From Candidatus Babeliales bacterium (GTDB lineage Bacteria; Babelota; Babeliae; Babelales; CAZZPM01): a stretch of DNA of 7,307 nucleotides. Location of the stretch: NCBI GenBank assembly GCA_016763165.1, contig JAESUJ010000018.1, forward strand, positions 1 through 7,307. The letters run 5' to 3'. Positions 1-5,851 of the stretch are shown here, piece by piece. The translations under genes were made by a program, and so were the position numbers. The notes under the pieces were generated by a model. That model was not told the origin of the DNA, made no database searches, and saw nothing but the letters and a program-made list of their open reading frames with translations. Every line of letters starts with the position of its first letter. Positions within the stretch are counted from its first letter, which is position 1.

Positions 1-75
1 ATATTTCAGCAGAAAAAGATGAAAAAGAGTAATTTTTTCTCTGATTTGAAAGAAATGGTTGATGTGCTACACTAA
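1..75 (+). CDS. 3' end of an unidentified gene
   Basis: Frame 1 is open from the window edge to a TAA at 73-75, encoding the last 24 residues of a protein that ends in SDLKEMVDVLH. The other two forward frames meet stops by base 32, so this is the only forward frame that can be a gene tail here. The fragment is rich in Lys and amphipathic, and too short to assign to a family. It ends 41 bases before rpmB on the same strand with no terminator hairpin between them, so it may be cotranscribed with the ribosomal protein genes. It could also be chance open sequence, because the window cuts off everything upstream. Confidence 0.45.
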   Translation: MFQQKKMKKSNFFSDLKEMVDVLH

Positions 76-116
76 ATTCAATTTTTACTTATTTTTTTAT
101 GATAGAGGATTTTAAT

Positions 117-314
117 ATGGCAAATATTTGTTTGGTCTGCGACAAGCGACCTCAAGTAGTTAATTCAGTTTCAAATGCTAACAATCGAGTGAAACGTTGG
201 GCATATCCTAATGTTCATAAAATTCGTTTTAGTTACAAGGGGCAACAAACCGTAACGCGTGGTGCTGTCTGTACTAAGTGCTTGAAATCGGGAAAAATCA
301 AAAAAGTTGTATAA
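117..314 (+). CDS. rpmB: 50S ribosomal protein L28 (zinc-ribbon form)
   Basis: This 65-residue protein belongs to the L28 family of the large ribosomal subunit. It begins MANICLVCDKRP and carries two CxxC pairs, Cys5/Cys8 and Cys52/Cys55, the arrangement of the zinc-binding (C+) form of L28. The rest is basic, with the family's R-W/Y-x-PN segment at residues 27-32, and the length is normal for short bacterial L28. An in-frame ATG at 99 would add six residues, but AGAGGA at 104-109 lies inside that extension, seven bases ahead of the ATG at 117. The start at 117 also gives the usual MA- N-terminus. rpsT follows after 39 bases, so the two ribosomal genes probably share a transcript. Confidence 0.95.
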   Translation: MANICLVCDKRPQVVNSVSNANNRVKRWAYPNVHKIRFSYKGQQTVTRGAVCTKCLKSGKIKKVV

Positions 315-353
315 TTTACTTATAATTTGTAATTATTATTTAAGAGGAACGCA

Positions 354-629
354 ATGGCAAATTTAAAGTCATCGAAAAAAGATTCTATAACATCTGAAAA
401 GAGTCGTATGAGAAATGTTGCTCGTAGATCAGAGTTGAGAACAACAACAAAGAAGTTAATGGACGCATTAGCAGCAAAAGATGTAACAAAAGCGAAAGCT
501 CTCATGAAAACAGCAGAAGAGAAAATTTCTCGTGCTCAAAGTAAGGGAGTCTTAAAGAAAGAAACCGCTTCACGTAAAGTTGGTCGACTTGCAAAAAAAG
601 TATCAGCTTTAGTAAGAAGCATGGCCTAA
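354..629 (+). CDS. rpsT: 30S ribosomal protein S20
   Basis: The 91-residue product is ribosomal protein S20, a small-subunit protein that binds 16S rRNA. It opens MANLKSSKKDS and shows the family blocks SEKSRMRNVARRSELRT (residues 14-30) and SKGVLKKETASRKVGRLAKK (residues 63-82). It is very basic and helical throughout, as expected for the three-helix bundle, and its length is normal (family about 85-90). The ribosome binding site AAGAGGAA at 342-349 is well placed for the ATG at 354. The gene lies just after rpmB and 50 bases before a VOC-family gene. A TATAAT at 321-326 lies in the rpmB-rpsT gap but has no convincing -35 partner, so read-through from rpmB is the simpler model. Confidence 0.97.
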   Translation: MANLKSSKKDSITSEKSRMRNVARRSELRTTTKKLMDALAAKDVTKAKALMKTAEEKISRAQSKGVLKKETASRKVGRLAKKVSALVRSMA

Positions 630-662
630 AAAAAGGGCCAACCGATCTGTATATTTTTTTTT
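622..662 (+). terminator. weak hairpin plus T-run after rpsT
   Basis: TGGCC at 622-626 pairs perfectly with GGCCA at 636-640 across the rpsT stop codon, with an A-rich loop between. A run of T lies at 654-662. The T-run starts 13 bases after the stem instead of directly after it, so this is not a textbook intrinsic terminator. It may attenuate expression between the ribosomal genes and the VOC gene, or mean nothing. Confidence 0.25.
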
Positions 663-679
663 GAGGGGGAAGGGATATT

Positions 680-1267
680 ATGATGAAGTCTGGTAAGCCG
701 ATGCTTGTAGTAGACTCGGTTGAAAAAAGCGTTAAGTTCTACACTGAGAAATTGGGGTTTGATGTTGTTGACTTACATGTTGAAAGGACAGAGTCGCAGT
801 TTTTGAGTTACGCAGAAATTAAAAAAGGTAAATGTTTTATCATCTTGAGAACGCCTTCCATTGAGGAATTGGCTGAGTTTAGCATGATAAAGCGCCTTAA
901 TCTTCGTGGCTCAGGCGTTGTTTGTGAAATGAAAAAAGGTATAGATAAATACTTTCAGCGATGTAAAAAAAAAGGTATTAGCATCCTTTCAGAGCTCAAA
1001 GATAATGAATTTGGCGTACGCTCTTTTACTATTCGTGATCTGTTTGGATTTAAAATTATCTTTGAACAGGACGTAGAAGATTTCAAACCAATTAAAAAGC
1101 AGACGTTTTGTGGATTCACTGTGCCGCTTGATGCACAGGGCAAACCATCTAATGCTGTCGCAACGATCGAAGATATGATTCGTTGGATAAGAGGTTTTGG
1201 ATTGCTTCGACGCGTTGGTAAAAAATATTCAAAACTTTGGTTGAAGTTACATCGTAAAGAAAAATAG
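680..1267 (+). CDS. glyoxalase/bleomycin-resistance (VOC) family protein with basic C-terminal extension
   Basis: The product has 195 residues. Residues about 5-130 form a single vicinal-oxygen-chelate unit: the opening strand and helix PMLVVDSVEKSVKFYTEKLG, and the closing strand RDLFGFKIIFEQ (119-130), whose Glu129 matches the usual metal-ligand Glu of the fold. The other metal ligands cannot be fixed by eye, so substrate and even enzymatic activity are unknown. VOC proteins may be glyoxalases, dioxygenases or antibiotic-binding proteins. Residues about 131-195 lie beyond the domain and end in a Lys/Arg-rich helix (residues 165-195), unusual for a plain VOC protein. Two ATGs are in tandem at 680 and 683. 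GAGGGG at 663-668 and AAGG at 670-673 suit either, so the start is uncertain by one codon. A strong terminator follows. Confidence 0.8.
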   Translation: MMKSGKPMLVVDSVEKSVKFYTEKLGFDVVDLHVERTESQFLSYAEIKKGKCFIILRTPSIEELAEFSMIKRLNLRGSGVVCEMKKGIDKYFQRCKKKGISILSELKDNEFGVRSFTIRDLFGFKIIFEQDVEDFKPIKKQTFCGFTVPLDAQGKPSNAVATIEDMIRWIRGFGLLRRVGKKYSKLWLKLHRKEK

Positions 1268-1300
1268 ATAATTACTGTATAAAACTATTTTTATTCTTAT

Positions 1301-1331
1301 AAAAGAGGTATAAAATTATACCTCTTTTTTT
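1301..1331 (+). terminator. strong Rho-independent terminator after the VOC gene
   Basis: Bases 1301-1312 (AAAAGAGGTATA) pair without mismatch with 1317-1328 around a four-base loop. The T-run continues to 1331. The GAGG/CCTC core gives the stem strength, and the stem starts 33 bases after the VOC stop codon. It separates the ribosomal-protein/VOC operon from serS. The short A-run on the 5' side makes termination from the other strand possible but less likely. Confidence 0.9.
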
Positions 1332-1359
1332 AATTACTTCTATTAAACTCGAGACTTTA

Positions 1360-1416
1360 TTGTAGTTTTTTCGTAAATGCGTTAATCTGGTCTAGTGAAA
1401 AATAAAATTATATTAT
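1360..1416 (+). promoter_or_regulatory. probable serS promoter region
   Basis: serS must have its own promoter because a strong terminator lies just upstream and the gap is 106 bases. The best -10 candidates are TAAAAT at 1403-1408 and TATTAT at 1411-1416, each five of six to TATAAT, but neither has a good -35 at normal spacing. TTGTAG (1360-1365) and TAATCT (1383-1388) are 17 bases apart but the second box is poor. The region is certain only by inference. I see no T-box leader or other riboswitch in it. Confidence 0.25.
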
Positions 1417-1437
1417 TAGCAAAAGATGAGAATTACA

Positions 1438-2680
1438 ATGATTGATATTTCTTTATTACGATCAGAAAAAGAGACGTACGGTAAGAAATTACTTAAAAAA
1501 GATCCATCTCTTGATATCGAAAAATTACTCGCTCTTGATCAGGCTGTTCGTGCTGTAAGATCTTCAGTTGAAGGGTTGCGAAAAAATAAAAATGAACTAG
1601 CAGCAGCAGGATCGAGAGGATTTACTGAAGAACTTCGAAAAAAATCAATTGCACTAGGTGTTGAACTTAAAAAGCAAGAATTAGAACTTAAAGAGCAAGA
1701 GGGTCTGTATGAACAGACGATTCTTGCTTTTCCTAATTTTGTTCAAGATGATATCCCTGAAGGAAATAAAGAGGCAAATAAAGAGATCCGTTCGTATGGA
1801 GAAAAAAAAGAGTTTTCATTTGATATTAAAAAATCATATGCAATTAAATGAAAAAAATGGCTGGTTTGACATGGAAGCAGCTACAGCGATGAGTGGTGGT
1901 CAATTTGTGTTGTATCATGAGACCGGAGTAAAGGTTCTGTATGCACTGACTCATTTGATGATTAAAAACAATGTCAAACATGGCTTTAAACCGGTTATGC
2001 CTCCTTCATTGGTCCAAGACCATGCATTAGTCAATTCTGGCAACCTACCGAAGTTTAAAGGTGATTTTTACAGCATCCCAGAAGATGGGCTGAATCTGAT
2101 TCCTACAGCTGAAGTCGCTTTGACAAATATATATGCAAAAAAAATTCTTTCTAAAGAGCAGTTGCCGATTCGTCATGTTGCATGGACAAGCTGTTATCGT
2201 CGAGAAGCTGGTGGGTATGGATCGCTGGAGCGTGGGCTTATTCGAATTCATCAATTTGAAAAAGTTGAGCTGTATTCAATTGTTGAGCCGGAAGAATCAA
2301 AGCAAGAGCTTGAATTGATGACAGAAACGGCAGAAAATATATTGAAACAACTGGGGCTGCATTATCGTGTTGTTCTGCTTGCAGGACAGGATTGTTCTTT
2401 TTCTTCGTCACAAACGTACGACATAGAAGTCTGGTTGCCAGGGCAGGATCAATATTATGAAGTCGCTTCATGTAGCAACTGTACTGATTTTCAATCGCGT
2501 CGAGCAGGAATTCGATATCGTCCTATTGTTGATGCCAAAACAAAACTTGTTCATACTTTAAATGCTTCATCACTTGCACTGCCTCGTCTGATGGTTGCAT
2601 TGATGGAACAAGGGCAGCAAGAGGATGGATCAATTGTTTTACCAGATCTTTTACAACAGACTATGGACATGCTGTGGTAG
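1438..2680 (+). CDS. serS: seryl-tRNA synthetase, frameshifted as sequenced
   Basis: SerRS charges tRNA-Ser with serine in the cytoplasm. Residues 1-110 are the helical coiled-coil arm that grips the tRNA, starting MIDISLLRSEKE. The class II catalytic domain follows: TAE (223-225), motif 2 with CYRREAG from Cys252, VWLPGQ, CSNCTDFQSRR, and motif 3 ending ALPR at Arg383. Reading continuously from 1438 stops at 1849-1851 after 137 residues. Dropping one A from the A6 run at 1828-1833 joins DIK to NHMQLNEKNGWFDME, which matches the family position by position and gives 413 residues (family about 420-430). The ATG at 1438 is preferred over 1426 because it gives the family N-terminus; its ribosome site is weak (GATGAG, 1425-1430). 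Motif 3 reads NASSLALPR where bacteria usually have NGSGLA. The DUF58 gene follows after 27 bases. Confidence 0.92.
1828..1833 (+). other. frameshift site in serS (A6, one base too many)
   Basis: The codons read GAT ATT AAA AAA TCA in the starting frame. Homology requires GAT ATT AAA AAT CAT, with five A. A nearby A8 run at 1802-1809 is not the site, because the starting frame still reads the family-like EFSFDIK after it. A +1 shift or loss of one A in the transcript would restore SerRS. Confidence 0.88.
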
Positions 2681-2707
2681 TTTGATCAAAAAGTAAAAAG
2701 GGTTTTG

Positions 2708-3574
2708 ATGAAACAGAGTGAAATACAAGCACGTGTTGCACGTTTACAGTTTATGACAAAACGGCTCGTGAGCAGCTCTTTAGCAGGTGATTACTGTTCT
2801 GCTTTCAAAGGAGCCGGTCTTGAATTTGATCAGTTGCGAGAGTATCAGTTGGGTGATGATATTCGGAGTATCGACTGGAACAGTGTTGCTAAAACTGATC
2901 GCATCATGGTCAAACAATTTATTCAAGAACGAGATCGTACAATTATTATTGTTATGGATAATTCCTCATCAATGTTGTTTGGCTCAGAAGATCCTTCACG
3001 CATTGTTATTGCACAACAGGTTGCATCAGCTTTAGCGTGGATTGGAAATATTAGTAAAGATAAAATCGGTTTTTTGTCATTTAGTGATCAGATTGAATGT
3101 TGGATCCCTCCAGGAAGAGGCGCTAGTCATTGCCATGCTATTATTGAAGCTCTTTGTCAGCCATGCAAGCTGGGTAAAAAGACAAACTTTACAGATCCGT
3201 TTGAATTTTTAATCCAGTTGAAGAAGCGGCATGCTGTTGTTTTTATGATTTCAGATTGGATTGAATTGAATCAACGAGAGAAGCGTCTTCTGAAAATTTT
3301 AAAATATGAATATGATTTTGTTGCATTTCGTATTCTTGATCAGTTAGAAAAAAACTTTCTTGGGCATGGGTTTACTTTTGTGGAAGATATTGAAACAGGA
3401 GAGTCAGACTTGGTTGATATGGATCATTTTTCTACTTTTTTACAGGAACGAGTTGAAGAGCAAAATTCTTTTTTTCGGTCATTGAAAATTGATACATTAA
3501 CTTTTTTGACCGGTCAGGAATGGTTCAAGCAGTTGACATCTTTTTTTCATAAACGTATGCGGAGGCTGGTATGA
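2708..3574 (+). CDS. DUF58 / von Willebrand factor A domain protein
   Basis: The 288-residue protein carries the DUF58 signature from residue 33: FKGAGLEFDQLREYQLGDD, then RSIDWN (53-58), VKQF and ER (74-75). A VWA-type fold follows, with a complete metal-ion-dependent adhesion site: DNSSS at 84-88 (DxSxS), Thr159/Thr162 and Asp183 in MISDW. DUF58 proteins usually sit beside a MoxR-type AAA+ ATPase and are thought to help assemble or insert metal cofactors in client proteins. No MoxR gene is within this window. There is no signal peptide, so it is probably cytoplasmic. ATG 2708 is chosen over TTG 2705 because AAAGGG at 2697-2702 sits five bases before it. Its stop overlaps the next start as ATGA, which implies translational coupling. 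Confidence 0.9.
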   Translation: MKQSEIQARVARLQFMTKRLVSSSLAGDYCSAFKGAGLEFDQLREYQLGDDIRSIDWNSVAKTDRIMVKQFIQERDRTIIIVMDNSSSMLFGSEDPSRIVIAQQVASALAWIGNISKDKIGFLSFSDQIECWIPPGRGASHCHAIIEALCQPCKLGKKTNFTDPFEFLIQLKKRHAVVFMISDWIELNQREKRLLKILKYEYDFVAFRILDQLEKNFLGHGFTFVEDIETGESDLVDMDHFSTFLQERVEEQNSFFRSLKIDTLTFLTGQEWFKQLTSFFHKRMRRLV

Positions 3575-4092
3575 CAGGACTTTTATCTGATCCACGAGTC
3601 TTTGCAATGTGCGATCCTTACGCGCCAAATTTTTTTTCTGATCCGTATGTGGTCTTAGAAGCAAGCGTTATTCTTCTTATTTTAGTAGGAATTTTTTCTT
3701 TGGTTGCATTGTATTTCTGCAAATGGTATTTTAAAAAACCGGTAACCTTGTGGGGTAGAGCCTTTGAAGAGCTTGATAAGATTGCTCAAAGAGAAGTTAA
3801 AAGCAAAAACGACATTAAGCATTCGTACTATGACTTGACAGATCTGATAAAATGGAATGTAGGGAATCACTTTTCGATTTCTCTTATTTCATTGACAGAT
3901 GATGAAGCAGTATCTTATTTGCAACGTCATCTGCAAGATAGTTTTGTTGTGGAGAATATAGCTGAGATGTTTCGTACAGCTTTAGGAATAAAATATGCTC
4001 GTTATGAGACGGTGTATGAGTCATTGCAGCAAGATATTAAAATCATGCGAAAAGTGATCCAACATACGATTCCTCAAACAAAAGAGCATTAG
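3571..4092 (+). CDS. DUF4381-like single-pass membrane protein
   Basis: The 173-residue product has a short N-terminal segment with DPY repeats, one strong transmembrane helix at about 27-50 (VVLEASVILLILVGIFSLVA) and a helical cytoplasmic tail. The tail starts with a basic patch (KWYFKKP) and an AFEELDKIAQ helix. This layout and its place right after DUF58 match DUF4381 proteins of MoxR/DUF58 operons. The assignment rests on architecture and context, as similarity of the tail is weak by eye. GGAGG at 3561-3565, inside the end of the DUF58 gene, lies five bases before the ATG at 3571, and the two genes overlap by ATGA. The protein probably anchors the DUF58 partner to the inner membrane. Its exact function is unknown. 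Confidence 0.75.
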   Translation: MTGLLSDPRVFAMCDPYAPNFFSDPYVVLEASVILLILVGIFSLVALYFCKWYFKKPVTLWGRAFEELDKIAQREVKSKNDIKHSYYDLTDLIKWNVGNHFSISLISLTDDEAVSYLQRHLQDSFVVENIAEMFRTALGIKYARYETVYESLQQDIKIMRKVIQHTIPQTKEH

Positions 4093-4101
4093 GTTTCTGG
4101 A

Positions 4102-4127
4102 AACATCAGATTTTTTTGCGTGATGTT
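4102..4127 (+). repeat. 7-bp inverted repeat in the gap before hemW
   Basis: AACATCA at 4102-4108 is matched exactly by TGATGTT at 4121-4127, with a T-rich 12-base loop. It starts nine bases after the DUF4381-like stop codon. The T-run is in the loop and not after the stem, so it is a poor intrinsic terminator. It could be an mRNA 3'-end stabiliser, an operator, or chance. TATAAA (4127-4132) and TATTAT (4133-4138) directly downstream look like -10 boxes for hemW, without a good -35. Confidence 0.35.
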
Positions 4128-4180
4128 ATAAATATTATGGTTGTCTGTTTGAAAAATAGTTATTAACAATAGAGATTTTC

Positions 4181-5340
4181 ATGAGCACTTGTATAGAACA
4201 TTATTATATTCATTGGCCTTTTTGCAAAAATAAGTGTCATTATTGTGATTTCGTGGCATTAGAAAAACATGAAAAATTTATGCAGTCATACCATGATGCT
4301 TTAATCAAGGAAATGGACTCATTTTTTAAACCAAAGAATCAAGAAAATAAATCGGTTAAAACAGTTTTTTTGGAGGTGGGACGCCGAGTCTGTATCCATT
4401 GCCATTGCTTGAAGAGAATCTTAACAAATTATTTACGTATGTAGATCAATCAACATTGCAAGAGATGACTATCGAGGTTAATCCTGAGGGCGTCACTCAT
4501 GAGATGCTCAAAGCGTGGAAACGGCTTGGTTTTACTCGTTTGAGCGTTGGAGTTCAAGTACTTGATGACCAAGTTTTAAATAATCTTAATAGACGACAGA
4601 CAACAAAAGATGTTTTGATGTTGTTTGATAAAATATTTGATTATGGATTTGATGTTTCAGCAGATTTAATTATAGGTCTGCCTGGTGTTTCAAGTAAGCG
4701 ATGGTGGCAGACGGTGCATACGATTTTGCAGTGGCCTATTAATCATGTTTCGGTCTATTTTTTGACTATTCATGAAAACACACCACTTGCGCATCGGATA
4801 GATAAAAAAGAATTATCTGCTGCATCTGATGATGAAATGGTTGATTTGTATCAAAAAACTATTTTATTACTTGAACGTCATGGATTAAAACAGTACGAAA
4901 TTTCAAATTTTGCTCGTACTGCAAAAGAGTCGATTCATAACAGAGCCTATTGGCAAAGAAAATCTTATAAAGGATTTGGCATAGGAGCTGCATCTTTTTA
5001 TGATGGACATAGATTTGTTAATCAGAAGAATTTAACTGCGTATGTACGTCAATGGGAAGAGGGCATTGTTACAAATACAGGACGATCAGCCCCCTTTACT
5101 GAAGAACTTACTGAAAGTCAGCAGAGGCTGGAGCGATACATGTTGGGATTGCGACAGACAAAAGGTATATCAATGAATGATTTGATGTATCAAGTTGATG
5201 ATCTTAATAAACAAAAAAGTATGCAACATGATCTTTCGTGGTTGCAAGAAGAAGGTTTTCTTATTGTAGATCACGACATGGTGCGACTTACGCCACGTGG
5301 GATGGTGTATGAAAACGAAATAGTAACCAAATTATATTAA
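4181..5340 (+). CDS. hemW: HemW-type radical SAM heme chaperone, frameshifted as sequenced
   Basis: HemW is a radical SAM relative of coproporphyrinogen dehydrogenase HemN that binds heme and is thought to deliver it to respiratory proteins. The iron-sulfur motif is CKNKCHYCDF (Cys15, Cys19, Cys22), with Phe24 where HemN has a fourth Cys, and HNRAYW at 253-258 is the HemW hallmark. Both favour HemW over HemN. A C-terminal HemN_C-like winged helix ends with LTPRGMVYENEI. The first frame stops at 4442-4444 after 87 residues. Adding one T to the T7 run at 4365-4371 restores KTVFFGGGTPSLY, the SAM-binding GGG motif (65-67), and gives 386 residues (family about 370-400). The ribosome site is weak (AGAG at 4171-4174). 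The next gene follows after 18 bases. Confidence 0.9.
4365..4371 (+). other. frameshift site in hemW (T7, one base too few)
   Basis: The starting frame reads GTT TTT TTG GAG GTG. Homology needs GTT TTT TTT GGA GGT GGG, with eight T. The in-frame heptamer T TTT TTG at 4366-4372 fits the pattern of -1 slippery sites, but I see no obvious stimulatory hairpin just downstream and no Shine-Dalgarno-like stretch at stimulating distance upstream. The interruption is inside the GGGTPS motif, so a truncated product could not work as a radical SAM enzyme. Confidence 0.88.
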
Positions 5341-5358
5341 TTTTTTTACGAGGAATAT

Positions 5359-5820
5359 ATGGCAAAGCATATAGGAGTGAAGTTACCTGAAGATTTAATC
5401 GCGTTACTAAAAAAAGAGCGCACGCTCGCAATATTGGCAACGTTTTCTGAAAAAGGGATTCCGAATACAACCCCTGTTCAATGTTTGTATCCTAAAGGTC
5501 AAGAAAGCATTCTTTTGACTATTCACAAGGAGCATCTTGGATATCAGAATATGGTTTGGCAAAAAAAAGTTATGCTTTCATTTTTATCTGAAGGAAATGT
5601 AGCATATAGTTTGCTAGGACGAGCTGGTGTTGTAAGAGCTCCATCTATGGTTCATCCACTGATGAATGTGGTACGTATTGATATCATTGATATTAAGAGT
5701 GATCAATCAGTTTTGACTCGTATTGAACGAGGAGTTGAATGGAATTATACATCAGCAGAAGCTGAAGAGTTAGTTGTCAGCTTATACAAAGAATTACGAG
5801 AATTATCGCGAACATTATAA
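5359..5820 (+). CDS. FMN-binding split-barrel (pyridoxamine 5'-phosphate oxidase-like) protein
   Basis: The 153-residue protein looks like a small single-domain member of the PNPOx-like flavin split-barrel group. An N-terminal helix (EDLIALLKKER) leads into the first strands, TLAILATFSEKGIPNTTPV at 22-40, the pattern by which these proteins are recognised. Strands ESILLTI, KKVMLSF and YSLLGRAGVV follow, then a C-terminal helix EAEELVVSLYKELREL. It is too short to be classical PdxH and I cannot see that family's substrate residues, so a vitamin B6 role should not be assumed. FMN or F420 redox, or heme-related binding, are possible in this superfamily. It starts 18 bases after hemW with GAGGAA at 5350-5355, so it is likely in the same operon. 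There is no signal peptide. Confidence 0.75.
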   Translation: MAKHIGVKLPEDLIALLKKERTLAILATFSEKGIPNTTPVQCLYPKGQESILLTIHKEHLGYQNMVWQKKVMLSFLSEGNVAYSLLGRAGVVRAPSMVHPLMNVVRIDIIDIKSDQSVLTRIERGVEWNYTSAEAEELVVSLYKELRELSRTL

Positions 5821-5851
5821 CCATTTAATGGTATAAAAGGAGTGGACTGCT

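Noticed and set aside
98..103. TATGAT resembling a -10 box before rpmB
   Set aside because: Transcription from it would start near 110, beyond the ribosome binding site at 104-109, and there is no good -35 element.
955..1143. Minus-strand open frames opposite the VOC, serS, DUF58, hemW and coiled-coil genes
   Set aside because: They are short, lie wholly against well-supported + strand genes and show no recognisable motifs; they are shadows.
1709..1830. ATG at 1709 as an independent start for the catalytic half of SerRS
   Set aside because: The first 40 or so residues it would encode overlap the better SerRS frame and do not resemble SerRS. A single-base frameshift explains the gene fully.
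4399..4444. TTG at 4399 as a separate start for the HemW C-terminal part
   Set aside because: The product would lack the iron-sulfur Cys motif and the GGG motif, the ribosome-like GGAGG is too far upstream, and the two halves form one family-length protein after one-base repair.
5820..5832. ACCAT/ATGGT short palindrome between the split-barrel and coiled-coil genes
   Set aside because: Five bp with a three-base loop, no T-run and mismatched flanks; too short to call a terminator or operator.
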